A program made the translations under genes and the position numbers. A stretch of DNA of 64,000 nucleotides from Cinclus cinclus (lineage: Eukaryota; Chordata; Aves; Passeriformes; Cinclidae). A model generated the notes under the pieces. That model made no database searches and had not been told where the DNA came from. It worked only from the letters and a program-made list of their open reading frames with translations. Positions 12,430-24,615 of the stretch are shown one piece after another; the stretch's first letter is position 1, and each line of letters starts with the position of its first letter. The DNA lies in NCBI RefSeq assembly GCF_963662255.1, contig NC_085071.1:1383701-1447700 (forward strand), in the 5' to 3' direction.

Positions 12430-12830
12430 AGGTGGCAAGGGACCGCAGCGGGGCCGGCGGTCCTTCCTCCTGGTGTGATGCTGGTTTTGGGAGACAAATC
12501 AGGGACAAATTGCTGCAAATTCGGCTGAGGGAGCTGGGAAGGGTATGGAGCCCCAGGAGAGGCTGAGGGAGCTGGAAAGGGGCTCAGCCTGGAGAAAAGG
12601 AGGCTCAGGGGGGCCCTTGTGGCTCTGCACAACTCCCTGACAGGAGGGGACAGCCGGGGGGATTTGGGATCCGCTCCAGGGAACAGGGACAGGAGCAGAG
12701 GAGATGCCCTCAATCTGCTCCAGGGGTGGATTTTAGGGGAAATTCCTTCACTGGAAGCTGCCCAGGGCATGGAGGAGTCCTCATCCCTGGGAGGACTCCT
12801 CCAGCCTTCATAATCCTGTGACTGAAATCC
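12430..12830 (+). mobile_element. CR1 LINE fragment
   Basis: Plus-sense: ggctcagcctggagaaaagg, acaactccctgacaggaggg, gatttgggatccgctccagg, then ggaattccttcactggaagc-type 3' region ending cataatcctgtgactg. Confidence 0.88.
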
Positions 12831-15239
12831 TGCAGCCTTGGAGTGGCAGTGCCTCCCTCCAGGAGCTGCTCCCTCAAGGAAAACTCCTCCAGCTTGTATT
12901 CTGTGAAGGGAATTTCCCCTTTCCTCATGGACAGAGAGCAGTGGCTTCCCCCCTGAGCCTGAGGATGTCTGGGCTGATGTCGATCCATCCCTGCCCTGCA
13001 ATATTTCAGAGCGCTGCTCCCGGAAAATGTACCAGGAGTGGGAGCAGGGATCCAGCTGCGTCTGGCTGAGCCATCAGCATTTCCATAGGAGGAGAACAAG
13101 GGAATGTGAATCATTCCAGAGGGAGCCCGGAATTTTACACCCACAATGGGAACGGCTCTGGGGCACCAGCCCTGGCATCTCCCTCCACTGCCCCAGTCCC
13201 TCACCCGATTTCTGTCACGCAGCTCTGGGCGCTCCCAGCTGCTCACTTGCCCCCCAGTGGCACCAATTCCTCTAACAGGAGCTGTTCCCTCTCCAGGCAA
13301 ACCTCATCCCCATGGAATTCTCAGACCATCACTCCGGTTCCCTGCAGTGCCTCCATCTCATCAGCACTCGGTGTCCCCATCCTCCTCCAGGAGAAATCCA
13401 GCCTCTGCCAGGGCTTCCTGGGGGCTCCTCCCGGGTGTGTCACGCCCGGGATCATTCCCTGCCACATTCCCATCCCAGCAGCTCCCGAGAGGGATCGCTC
13501 TGCGACCTTTTTTACACCATTTCAGGCAAGTTCGAAGTCTCTCAGGCCTTGTTTTCAGTCTCCACCTTTTCCTCTCCCTCCTCTCCTTTCTTGGTCATCA
13601 CAAGGCCCCAGGGTGAGGAGCAGCAGCAGATCCTCCATCAAGGACACAAGTGCAGCAAAACTGTTTGTTTTTGTGTTTTCTTTCAGCTCTCACTAGCCAG
13701 GAATGAGCTCTCAGCCTGGAGATCCAAGCTCCAACCGCTGCCACAGCCCCAGGAGCTGCTCCAGAGAACCCAAACCCTCCTGCCCAGGCTCATTTGTTCC
13801 ACTTCCCTCTGAAGGCAGCAATCAGAGCACTCCATCTTCCTCTAAATTGGAACTTGAGGGGAGATTGAAAAGGACATGCTTGTACCACATAACCACCGAC
13901 CTTCCCGAGGAACTTTAATGCCTGAAACATCCTTGGATTTGTTTGGGCTCAATTCAATCTCCCCTCAGCACAGGGTAATTTCTACACCTGCAGAAGCTGC
14001 TGGGAAGAAGGAGCTGCTCTGAGGCAGCCTGGCAGAGGGGCAGGTTTGATTCCCCTTCTCCCTAATGGGATTGATTAAAAGCTTTGCTGTATTATCCCTG
14101 ACACGAGGGTACTTTTATCCAGGGGATGTGATGGGTTTTATTCCCTGGGGCTGCAGGTTCATCACTTGTGATGCTGCTGATGGGAAATCCGAGGTCCTGG
14201 CTGGCACCAGAGAGCTCCACAAATCCTTTTACCCTCGAGTCCAGCTGCAAATGGCTCTGTCCTCCATAACAGAGTGGATGTGGGGCCTCTGTCTGAAGAG
14301 TCCTTGCAGGATGCTGGAAGGAATCCTGTGCCATGGAGCCCTGGGGGTAGGTTTAGGGTGAGTCTGGCCCTTTGCACTGCAGGTTTTTAGCTGTAGAAGT
14401 GCTCAAACCCATTTCCCCCGACTCTGTTTCCTTCCTACCCTTCAGAATCATCTCCTTCAAATGATTTGAATGATCTCTGGTGCAGGTCTGCAGCACCTCC
14501 ACCCTCTGAGGAGCAGCAGGACCTGAACTCCTGCTCTTTGTCCCCTCCCTGGATCCTGGGTGCTCCTGGTGTCTGCTCCTGCAGTGCAGAAATTCCTATC
14601 CCAATCTCTGGATCATCTCCCAGCTGCCTCCTTTCTGAGGGGAGAAATTTCCTCCCTGGCAGGCCAGGGAGAAGCTGCTGCTTTGCAGCTGAGCTCCCTG
14701 GCTTGTCAAAGGAATCTCAAAAACAAATGGGAAAAAGGATGGGAAAAAAAATAAGAAAGGGTGGGAATGGTGAGGGATGTCAGTGAGCAGCAGTGGGACT
14801 GAGAGGTTGTCACACGTGTGGAATGAGCTCAGGGCCTGGGGTCACTGAGGGCTTGCAGGAGATCACTGTCCCCAGTGTCACCTCCAGCGTCACTGGGTAG
14901 TCAGCACAGTACAGGCTCAGGGATCCCCTGGGTCAAACTCAGCTCCACCTCGCTGCTGCTGATTTTGGGGGGTGCTAAAGCAGCCCGGTCAACTCCTCCT
15001 GCCCTGCTGCAGATGCCGCCCTTGGCTGTGACAAGGACCTTGGAGCCTGGTCCTTCCTGGTCCCAGCCACATTGCACGAGGAGTTCCTGGTGCTCTGGAT
15101 TCCTGGGGATACTGATCCCTGCTGTGACCGCAGCTCTGAGAGCAGCACCGCTGCTGCGATTGCTGCCCAGACATCCTCATTCTATCCATTCCCTGGCAGC
15201 GAGCTGCAGCTGCTTTCCCAGCGCTGCCAGGCAGCATTA
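12831..15239. other. Intergenic, no gene recognised
   Basis: Several open frames of 100-196 codons overlap on both strands in C-rich sequence; none shows a domain or consistent splice signals. Confidence 0.5.
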
Positions 15240-15950
15240 GGAGATCTTTGATCGCTGACCTTGCCCCTGCCTGGCTGATTTGCTCTTCCCTTGTACTTCC
15301 TGACAGCTCCCTCTTTCGCAGCCTGCTCCGCCCGGGGCTGTGCCGTGCCCTCGGGCAGCTCCGCTTTGGTGGGAGCGCGGACGGCTCTGGAATCGCTGCT
15401 GCTCCGACAGCCCAGCGCTCCTCTTCCCTCGTCCTGCCGGACACCCCGGGGGCTCGGCGGAATCCCCTGAGATGGGGGATGGCTCATCCCTCGGGCAGAG
15501 CTCTCCAGGAGCTGCCGGAGCCCTGGCATTGCCCAGCTGAGTCCCTGGTCCCTGCGGCTGCTCCTCCGACGGGCTCCAGAGCGCGGGGAGCGGTGCGCGG
15601 CGCTCCCGGCAGCTCCGCCGTGCAGGATGGCGGTGGCTGCGGAAGGGAGGGGGAATCTCATCAATAAAAGCCGCGATTTTGCCTCCCCCGCTCTCCTCCC
15701 TCATCCCTGGCGTTTGAAAGGCGGGATTGAGAGCTCGCAGCTCGGGGGCTGCTGCAGATGTGGAGCGGGGCCGCTCCCCGGGAGTGCTTCCAGCAGCAGA
15801 ATTCCGACGGGAGGAAATGGGCCGGCGACACCCCGCAGACAATGCTCCATTGCAAGTATCCTCTGCAGATGTGCTTCCTCCTCATCAGCACTCGCGATCC
15901 TCATTGAGGCTCCTTCCCTCCTGCCCCGCGCTCAAAAGGGGCTGAGATTT
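15240..15950. promoter_or_regulatory. Orphan CpG-rich island
   Basis: CpG-dense, GC-rich block in a region without a gene. At 15590-15660 it has promoter-like text (gcgcggcgctcccggc, gtgcaggatggcggtggctg). A 202-codon plus frame starts at 15627 (MAVAAEGRGN) but has no recognisable domain. It could be the start of an unannotated transcript or an enhancer-associated island. Confidence 0.5.
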
Positions 15951-16221
15951 CATCTTGGGTTTGTTCCCAGAAGGATGAGACAAAGGAGTGAAAGGGAAGA
16001 AAGGGAGAGCAGCCGCTCTGGGTGGGACCGGCTCCCGTGCAGGGAGGATGAATGGGAATTCTGGGTCACACCGGTTCCACTGAAGCTTTGCCAGGCAACT
16101 TCTGGAGCTCAGATGGAGCTGGGGTTGGAGCTGGGACGGGTCTGGGCTGGATTTCACACTCCCAATAAAAGGATGGAACATTTTTTTTCCTTCAGAACTT
16201 CCTGTGAGTTGGTTTTCACTG

Positions 16222-16445
16222 CTCCCCCAAGGTGACAGTAGAATTGAGAATCCCAAGATTGCTGAGGTTGGAAAAAACCTCCAGGATCATCGAGTCCCAG
16301 CTGTGCCCAATGCCCACCTTGTCCCCAGCCCAGAGCTGAGCACCACATTCAGGAATTCCTGGGACACCTCTGGGAATGGGGATTCCAAACCTCCCTGGGC
16401 AGCCCCTGTCAAGGCCTGGCTAAAAGGAAACATTCTCCAATCCTC
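16222..16445 (-). mobile_element. CR1 3' fragment
   Basis: Minus-sense: gaggttggaaaaaacctcca, caccttgtccccagcccaga, aaacctccctgggcagcccc. Confidence 0.9.
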
Positions 16446-16835
16446 CTTTATCCTGGACAAAAGGAAGCTCAGGGGGGCCCTTGTGGCTCTGCACAACTCC
16501 CTGACAGGAGGGGACAGCCGGGGGGATTTGGGATCTGCTCCAGGGAACAGGGACAGGAGCAGAGGGAACGGCCTCAGGCTGGGCCAGGGGAGCTCAGGGT
16601 GGACAGCAGCAGGAATTTCCTCATGGAAAGGGTGCTCAGGGACTGGAACTGCCCAGGGGGGTTTGGAGTCCCCATCCCTGGAGGTGTCCAAGGAAGGACT
16701 CTGGCACTGAGAGCTCTGGGCTGGGGACAAGGTGGGGATCAGGCACAGCTTGGACTCGATGGTTTCAGAGATCTTTTCCAACTTTGGTAATCCTGGGATT
16801 CTGCAATCCCATGAAATGGTGCTGTGGGGTGGCAT
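16446..16835 (+). mobile_element. CR1 LINE fragment, inverted to its neighbour
   Basis: Plus-sense, directly abutting the previous one: aaaggaagctcaggggggcc to gagatcttttccaactttgg and aatcctgggattctg. The two form a head-to-head inverted pair with 3' tails outward. Confidence 0.9.
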
Positions 16836-17945
16836 CTCCAACATTTTGGGACATGCAGCAATGCAGGGGTGGAGGCAGAGCTGGTGCTGGTGGGGATGGA
16901 GCTGCCTGGAGCTGCTCTAGAACAGTGCTGGAATGAGGAGAGGGAATGGGGATGGATGGAATGAGGAGAACAGAAGGAAATCAGCGATTCCCAGGTCCTG
17001 CCACAGAGACCTTAATTGAGCAGAAATTCCCATTTACAGGAGGTCTGGAGGAGCTGTGGAAGGCAGAGCCCCAGAGCCCATCCCAGATCTTCCCAAGGAA
17101 ATGAGGCAGGAAAACCTCTGGCTGGGAGAGTTTCAGGTGAGGGGAATATTTTGTTAACCTACAGCACATTTTTTAAATGTGAGGAGCAAGAAGCTTTGGA
17201 AAACCAAACACAAGGAAATCCCTTGGCTCTTCCAATACCTTGAATAGAACTGGTTGTTTGTTTTCATCCAAATCTGTGCATTTTGCTTTTTTGTTTTAAG
17301 CAAAAAGCATTTTTAATGTCTCTGTCTGTGCCCTTCTTCCCCATTGTCTGCAAACCCAGCTTCTTTTCCCAAACAACATTTTTCAGTCCCCAAATCCCAA
17401 CCAAAACATGCTACATTAATTTAAATTCCAAGTTACTTTCTGATGGTTCTTTCTGGAAAGTGGTGTTTAGCTGTTTTTTTTTTTTTTGTTTTTTTTTTGT
17501 CTCTTTTGTACTGGAGTTCAAATATTTTCAGAGCAAAACAGTGACAAAACATTTTTAATAGGGAGTTCTTTTATCCAAATCCTTCATTGAGGAAACAACT
17601 CCAGTGTGGTTTTATTTCCCTGCATCTAATTTAATGTATTAAACCTTCTGAGCACTGGCTTTCATTTACATGACCTTTTTTCTTTATTTGATTCAGGGAG
17701 GGTGAGTGGGGGAAAAAAATCCGATTCTTTTTTGATGGAACAACTGCAGGAAAAGGTTTCTGTCTTGAGCAGAATGAAAATGAGGATCTGAATGCTCTCT
17801 CCCACCCTGGGACTTGTGGAGAAGCTTTAAAAACCACAAAGCTAAAATAAAACAAAACAAAACAAAAAGAGCCAACCTCAAACAGTTGTTTCTGTTAGGA
17901 ATGGTTTGGTTTGTTCTTCCCTGAAACAATTCCGAGCCCCTGGAT
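16836..17945. other. Intergenic, nothing recognised
   Basis: T runs at 17475-17500 and an (aaaac)n run at 17847-17867; no gene. Confidence 0.5.
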
Positions 17946-17949
17946 GCCC

Positions 17950-18260
17950 TCACTGTTGGGGAAATCATGGAATTAGAGAGCAGTGGTGGTTGGAAAAGAC
18001 CTCCAAGAGCATCAAGGCCAAACTTGGACTGAATCCCACAGAACTCGATCTCCAAATGCCAAACCCACTTATTTCTTGTGCACTTCCAGGGACGTGACTC
18101 CAGCACTGCCCTGGGCAGTCCCTCCCTGTCACGAACTCCTCTTTCCATGAGGAAATTCCTGCTGATGTCCAGTCTGAACCTCCCGGGGCACAACCTGAGC
18201 CTGTTCCTCTCGTCCCACCCACGGGTTTGCAGCACACCGGGACTGGCTCTGACTTTTGGG
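17950..18260 (-). mobile_element. CR1 LINE fragment
   Basis: Minus-sense: ggttggaaaagacctccaag, gactccagcactgccctggg, ctttccatgaggaaattcct, ggcacaacctgagcctgttc. Confidence 0.88.
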
Positions 18261-18344
18261 AGCTCCAGGAATCCAGGAAGGCCTTGGGATGCTCCATGAA
18301 GACATCCAAGTGGTCCTGGAGTGAAGGGACATGGTTATTCCAGC

Positions 18345-18485
18345 TCCAGGGGCTGCATGGGGCATCCTTTGGGTGCCACCATCCCTTGGGTACCACAGTC
18401 CCTTGGATATTGTGTTCCCCTGGACACCACCATCCCTTGGACACCACATTTCCTTAGATATTGTGTTTCCCTGGATACCACACCT
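18345..18485. repeat. Short imperfect minisatellite
   Basis: Copies of accaccatcccttggacacc and cttggatattgtgttcccct. Confidence 0.8.
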
Positions 18486-18884
18486 CTTGCTGGGCAGAGG
18501 CTGGGTGTTCCACAGGCCCCAGGCTCTGGCTCCACAGCCCCAGCCCTTCCCAAGGAATTTTTCCAGGTGACAGCTGCTCCTGCCACAGCAGCCACCAGGT
18601 TGAACCACCTGGGATCCCCTGATGTGGGCAGAGAGTAGAAGGCAGGAGAAGTGGATTTGCTTTTCCATCCTTTGCCTCCTCCTGGGTGGAGATTTCCAGC
18701 CAGGATCAAGCAGATGATCCCTGGGATCTGAGCTGGAGCTGGGCTCCAGGCTCATCCTGGTAATCCCAGCATTCGAGCAGACACAGGGGTGACCCAGAGC
18801 TGATTTTGCTCTCATCCCACCCTGCCCAGGAGCTCTCCTTGGATCCATGTTTTCCTCCTACTCATGCTGTTCCGGACAAAAGAA

Positions 18885-18955
18885 AACAACAAAACCAAAA
18901 CCAAACCAAAACAAAACCAACCAACCAACCAACCAATAAATAAAAAAAAAAAGGC
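18885..18955. repeat. (CCAA)n / A-rich simple repeat
   Basis: aaccaaaaccaaacc then ccaaccaaccaaccaa and an A run. Confidence 0.9.
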
Positions 18956-20168
18956 ATGCTGCTTCATTTTGCAATCTCCAGAGATGTCAGAGCAGAGGCA
19001 GCCACGGAATGCAGATCTTGCATTCCCAGGAAATAAATTAGATGTTGATTGGCAAGTGCAATCCTGCCCAGCCTGCCTGGAATCCCAGATGAGCCCACCT
19101 GCAGCATGGCTGGGGCTGTTCCTGCTCTCCAAACACATTTTTAATCCGTTCCTCTGAGCCTGCACGACCAATCCCACTTCCCAATTCTCTGTTTGGACAG
19201 AAACGCTGAGCACGAGCTCTCCTTGGCACCTGTGGGTTCACGTCTGTGATTTCTGGGTGGATCAGAGGGGCCTGGGTATTTCCAGAACTATCATCAACAG
19301 ATCATGGGCTGCTCTTACAGCAGCTTGGAATTTGATTTCTTCCCCTCTGATGGCTGTGGGCCATTTTCCTGTGACGTGGGAAATCATGTTGTGTAGTTCC
19401 CAGACATTTTATGGGATCAGCCTTGTCACATAGCCCAAGGACTTCTGAGAGCTCTCTTTGGAGGCAGGAAAAAGCAAAATGTGCCCTGGGGACATCGAGG
19501 ACTGGTGTGACAAAATTAGGCACTGGAGAGAGAATAAATCCTGAGCCTAAAGATCAGCAGCCCTAAAGACCAGCAACCCCAAGGAGGGCAGGAGCAGGAG
19601 GGGCATCTTCCATGGGATCATCCTCTCCCCCTAAACACGAGCCTGTTTCCCAGGAAAACTGAGCTCCCAGCCTGGAGAAATGAGAGCAGCAGCCCCAGAA
19701 GAGAAATGGGGAAGGGCAGAGAGCGAGGATTGATCAGCTCCAGGCACAATCTCCACTGTCCTCTCCTCAAGGAAATAAAGCAGATTTAATGAGCTGGGGA
19801 TTAATATTAATATCCCACTGCTGGGCCCTGAGCAGTGGAAATCTCCATCCAGCCAAAACCAAATCCTGGAATTGCCACATCTAGCCAAAACTTAGCCCCT
19901 GAACACTGGAATTGTCACCTCCAGGCAAAGCTGGACCCCTGGGCTCTGGAATTCTAACATGCAGCCCTCAGTTGTGCCCAGTTCATGCAGTCTTGTCCCT
20001 CTCCCTGACAGCCTCTCCCTCTTCCCGTCCTTGTCCCCTGCCTCCAGGGCAGTCCCCTGACCCTGGGGAATTCACATCCCTTTTGGGCACCTGGAGCTGC
20101 CCAGCCTGCCCTGATCTGGGGGTTAATGAATGCACCAGGCATGGGGAGGGCCATGGGAGCCATGGTTA
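18956..20168. other. Intergenic, nothing recognised
   Basis: No feature supported. Confidence 0.5.
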
Positions 20169-20169
20169 G

Positions 20170-20315
20170 CACAGGATCATGGAATCACCTGGGCTGGAAA
20201 AGATCTTTGGGATCACTGAGTCCCACCTGAGACCTGACACCCCCTTGTCACTGCCCCAGGGCACCGAGTGCCACATCCAGGTTTTTCTTAAACACCTCTA
20301 GGCATGGGGTCTCCA
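20170..20315 (-). mobile_element. CR1 3' fragment
   Basis: Minus-sense: gggctggaaaagatctttgg, gagtgccacatccaggtttt. Confidence 0.85.
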
Positions 20316-20525
20316 CACCTCCCATTCTAGTGCCCAGTGCTCCCATTCCAACGCTCAGGGTTCCCATCCCAATGCCCAGAGGTCCCATTCCCAAGCCAAA
20401 TGTTCCCATTCCAATGCCCAGGGTACCCATTCTGATGCCCAGAGCTCCCATTCCAATGCCCATGGTAGCCATTCCAATGCCCATGGTAGCCATTCCAATG
20501 CCCAGAGCGCCCATTCCGATCCAGC
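20316..20525. repeat. 21-bp minisatellite, ~10 copies
   Basis: Units of cccattccaatgcccaga plus three bases. The plus frame reads a repeated MPxxPIP-type heptapeptide, a by-product of the 21-bp period. It directly abuts the CR1 and may have grown from its edge. Confidence 0.93.
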
Positions 20526-20724
20526 CCCATTTGGGCTCCTTTCGGGGAGGATCCAGCCCCGTTTCCCAGACCCAAGGGCAGGGCTGAGGGGAAGCACAAG
20601 GAAGGATTCCCACGGGCCCGCTGGTGCCCAGGGATGAGCAGGGAGCATCAGCCTGGATACAGGGAGCGACCCCAGCCTCCGGCAGCCTCCTGGTGCCGCA
20701 CACCCCGCGGAGCTGCTGATTTAG

Positions 20725-20756
20725 TTTTTATTTATTTATTTATTTATTTATTCACC
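20725..20756. repeat. (TTTA)n microsatellite
   Basis: About seven ttta units. Confidence 0.95.
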
Positions 20757-20759
20757 CAG

Positions 20760-21733
20760 TCCACTTGGTTTGCTGAGGTTAAACAAATCTCAGCTCGCCG
20801 CTGCGGAGCCGATGAGGAGCGGCTAAGCGGCGTTGTCATTAATTACTGTCAGTGCCAAGGACAGGAACCGGGCGCGGGGGTTCCAGCCGTGATTTGTATT
20901 CACGTGGGGACATCTAGTGACCGCGGCGACAAGTGCAGAGCATCCCGGGGATGGCAAGCCTGGATTCCAGCCGCTCTGCCCTCCTGCATTCCAGCTCTGG
21001 AATTCCAGCGCCGCTGCTGCTCCCCGACCTCTTCACCCCAGGGCATCTCTCGGGCCGGGTCCCTAAATGGCTTTTGTCTCGGGGGTTTCTCGCCATGGGG
21101 CGGGGCACCCCCAAAGCTGTGTCACCCCTACGGGATCCCTGCCAGGCTCCATTCAGCGGTATGTCATGGGGGGCAGGGATAAGCCTGGCACAGCTTTGGG
21201 CTCCTCTGATGCCCAGGGAGGGTCTCAGGGACAGGAACACCCCTGCGCCGGGGGGTCGGTGGTGTTGAGCCCCCACTGACCCCACCAGGGTTTGCATCAG
21301 GCAACAGAAGGGTCCCAATGTTCCCTGTTCAAATCCTACAGCTCCCAGTCCCCCTCACCTGTGGATAAATCCCAGTCCCACCGGCAGTCAGCCTGGCTCC
21401 TGCTCCTGTGTCCCTCCCTCAGGGCTGATTCTCATTCTGTGCACGGCTCTGGCTGTGCTGTCACCTGCAGCCGGGCATCACCTGGAGCCCGTGTCCTGTG
21501 GGCACCTGTGACCCTCCAGCTGCTGCTGGGGGGGCTCCCCCCATCCCTGCTGTGCTGCTGTCCCAAATGTCCTCTGCTGGTACAGAGGACAAGCCTGCAG
21601 AGGACAAGCACAGCTTGCGTTCCATTTATTGCTGCTCCAAAGCAGAACAGCCAGGCCTGGAGCTTTTCCCTCCTGGATCTGTCACTGTCCCTGTCACACC
21701 TCCAGCTCCCTGTGCTCTGGATATCTGCTGTTA
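20760..21733. other. Intergenic, CpG-containing, no gene recognised
   Basis: 20790-20900 combines CpG words (gctaagcggcgttg) with cattaattactgtcagtgcc, an enhancer-like mix. The rest is ordinary. Confidence 0.4.
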
Positions 21734-21734
21734 T

Positions 21735-21905
21735 AGCAGAATGGTTTGGGTGGGAAGGGACTTAAACCCCACCCAGTGCCACCCCAGTCACAGCAGGGAC
21801 ACCTCCCACTGTCCCAGGCTGCTCCAGCCCCAATGTCCAACCTGGCCTTGGGCACTGCCAGGGATCCAGGGGCAGCCACAGCTGCTCTGGGCACCCTGTG
21901 CCAGG
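21735..21905 (-). mobile_element. CR1 3' fragment
   Basis: Minus-sense: gcagaatggtttgggtggga, cccactgtcccaggctgctc, gatccaggggcagccacagc. Confidence 0.9.
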
Positions 21906-22849
21906 GCCCAGAGAAATAGGGCAAAATGTGCCAAGGTAAAAAATTTTTAACCCTAGTAAGAAATAAGTTTATGGATCTTTCCAGAATAGGTTGGGGTATG
22001 GCCATCTGGAGGGTTTGGTAAAATAAAGGTGCCCCACAGAGTGAGAGGTGGGACCAGAGCTGCCCTCCAAGCCCCAGTGACCATCTGGAGCAGCACCTGG
22101 GGCCATGACAAACCCATGTTCTTGTCACTCTCCCTGGCCTCTGAGAGCTCTCACTTCATTCCCTTATTTCCAGGAGGAAAGGCTCTGTGGGGCTGAGGAT
22201 TTTCCATCTCTGTCCTAAAGGCTGCACTTCAGCTCCAAAACCACTTCCAAGTTCACCATTTTATCTCCCTTCCCTCATTTACATCCACCTTAAATTTTTC
22301 CCTTTGACCTGCTGCTATCAAGATCTCCCCCATACAGGTCTGAAATCAATCCTTTATTTCCCAAAGCAGACCTTGCTATCAGTAATTAACTTTTTTTTTT
22401 TTCCAATTAGCTGCTGAGACACAGTGGCTAATTTATGGGCATGGTGATAAAATCCCAAATCCAGGTGATTGCACTGGAGGTTCAGGAAAGGGCAGGGAGT
22501 GGTTTCTCCTGGGGAATGATTCCTTTTATGCTGTTCTGGAAGGTCCAACAACAGAATTCCTGAGATTCCAGGGAGCCCTGGCCCAGGATCCAGGTGGAAC
22601 CGCTGGTATATTCCCCAGAGCTCTGAGCCAGGAGCTCCCTGTGCCTCCTGAGCCCTGGGGCTGTGCTGAGGTGCCAAATTCCCTGTTCCCAGTTCACCAG
22701 GAATGTGGAGTTCCCAGCTTCCAGCCGAGCTGGTTCTGGGGCTCCTTCCCTGGAAGGCAGGAACAGCTTTTATCCTGCTTTTCCTCTCTCCAGAGCGGGA
22801 ACTGCCTCACCAGGAAAGGGTCACACCAGGCAGCTGTGCAGGGGGCATG
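21906..22849. other. Intergenic, nothing recognised
   Basis: No feature supported. Confidence 0.5.
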
Positions 22850-23110
22850 GAGAGGGGGAGATCCCTGCTGTCACCCCAAGGACCATAGGGACATCACTGC
22901 CACCCCTGGGACATCTCTGCTGTGACCCCAAGGACATATCTGCTGTCACCCTGGGGACGACAGGGACATCCCTGCTGCTACCCCAGGGATGACAGGGACA
23001 TCCCTGCTGTCACCCCAGGGACATTTCTGTCACCACAAAGACATCCCTGCCACCACAAGGGCATCCCTGCTGTGACCTCAGGGACATCCCTGCCACCACA
23101 GACCGTGCCA
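22850..23110. repeat. Irregular minisatellite
   Basis: About nine copies of gggacatccctgctgtcacc and shorter variants, period 22-36 bp. Confidence 0.85.
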
Positions 23111-23283
23111 AGACCTGCCACCGGGGTCATGGCTGGGTGCCATCAGGCAGAGTGGAGAACCAGAGGGGATGAGGGTCCTCAGTGGTGTGGGCATTACCAA
23201 GCTGGACAATGCCCTTGTCACCTCTAGCCTCAGGACAGCCCTTGGTCTCCAGGACAGGAACTCCTCCTTCCTGCCCATCTCTC

Positions 23284-23930
23284 CAGCCCCTGGAGGATGC
23301 TCCCAGCACTTCCCGATGTTCTGAATTCTTGGGATTCACTTCCTCCAGCCAGGATAGGGGGAAACCAACCTGATCCCCCCCCAGGAATCCCTGCGGGCAG
23401 GGAACTGCTCCCATTTATTGGGATCCCATCCTGATCCATGCAGTTCAGGACTGGTGGAACACCACAACCACTGCAAACCCCACAGAACAGTTCCTGCCCT
23501 GGGCAGTGATTAAAACATGAAGAAATCCCAGTGACTGCTTGAAATATGGAGCCTCTTCCAGTTTATGGCCAGACTTCTGATCCTCGGGAAGTTCCTTGCT
23601 GCAGGAATCACAGGGGGAGTGTTCTCAGCCCTGCTGGAACTTCTCCCCGAGTCAAAATGAGAAATAATAATTTGCACAACATAAATCCAGCAGCACCTTC
23701 AGCTGCCTGATCCCTGAATTACCTCAGAGGAGGGAGGAGAGGAACTTCACTGCTGTTCCCAAAAAGAGGAAATTCCTCTAGCCCCAGACATATTCCAGGG
23801 CCTGGAGAGAAGTCTGGATGCTCCCAGCACTTCCTGGCGCTCTGAATGCTTGGGATTCACTTTCCCCAGCCTGGAAAGAGGAAAACCAGCCCGATCCTCC
23901 CAGGGACCCCTGAGGGCAGGGAACTTTGGC
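23284..23930. repeat. Two dispersed ~115-bp direct copies
   Basis: 23284-23400 and 23810-23930 share ggatgctcccagcacttcc, ttgggattcacttyc and agggcagggaact. About 410 bp lies between them. Confidence 0.85.
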
Positions 23931-23984
23931 TGGGATCCCAGCCCTACTCCAGGACCTGGAGAAAAACCACAATAATGCCTGGTG

Positions 23985-24135
23985 TACTCCCTACCCGCTC
24001 ATTAGCAGCAATTACAGGGCGTGAGTGTTACAAATTGCTGCTGAAAGAAGATGTCAGCGAGCTCCCAGGCCTGGGTTTAATTGGAAGCACTTTTAATTTG
24101 ATTATTAATGGCCCTGTGTTATGATTGCAGTGCCC
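23985..24135. promoter_or_regulatory. Candidate conserved non-coding element
   Basis: Repeat-free block with cattagcagcaattacag, tttaattggaagc and gattattaatggccc homeodomain-like words. Conservation untested. Confidence 0.25.
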
Positions 24136-24269
24136 TGCAGGAGGAAACTGCTTCCCCAGAGGGAAAATAGCTTCCCTCTGCCTTAGGGAGCTTCAGGCTT
24201 CCGTGGCCTCAGCACCAATGGGAGGTGAGGGAAAAGTGCCCAAGGAGTTTATTTCCATGCCCAAAGGAC

Positions 24270-24435
24270 AATAATTTATAAATTATTTTATCTGAAGACC
24301 TAAAGGAACTTGGAACTTATGTTGGGACAACATTTTATAAATTATTTTGCCGAGAGATCTAAAGGAACTTGGGATTTTGGGGACAACATTTTATAAACTC
24401 ATTTTGTCAGAAAATCTAAGGGAACTTGGGACATG
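24270..24435. repeat. ~60-bp three-copy tandem repeat
   Basis: Units with acaacattttataaattatt and ctaaaggaacttgg. Confidence 0.9.
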
Positions 24436-24464
24436 GTGGAAAAGTGGAAGGAAGGAGTGAGGCA

Positions 24465-24615
24465 TATGTAAGATCATAAAACTACGGAATGATTTGGATT
24501 GGAAAGAGCCTTTAAAGGTCATCTGGTCAGTGAGCAGGGACATCTTCAAGGAGATCAGTTTGCTTCCAACGCCATCCAAACTGGCCTGGAATGTTCCCAG
24601 GAATGTGGCATCAGC
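24465..24615 (-). mobile_element. CR1 3' fragment
   Basis: Minus-sense: ggattggaaagagcctttaa, ccatccaaactggcctgga. Confidence 0.85.

Noticed and set aside
15627..16235. 202-codon plus frame from the orphan CpG island as a gene
   Set aside because: No domain, runs into a CR1 fragment, and no splice or conservation evidence. Kept only as part of the island finding.
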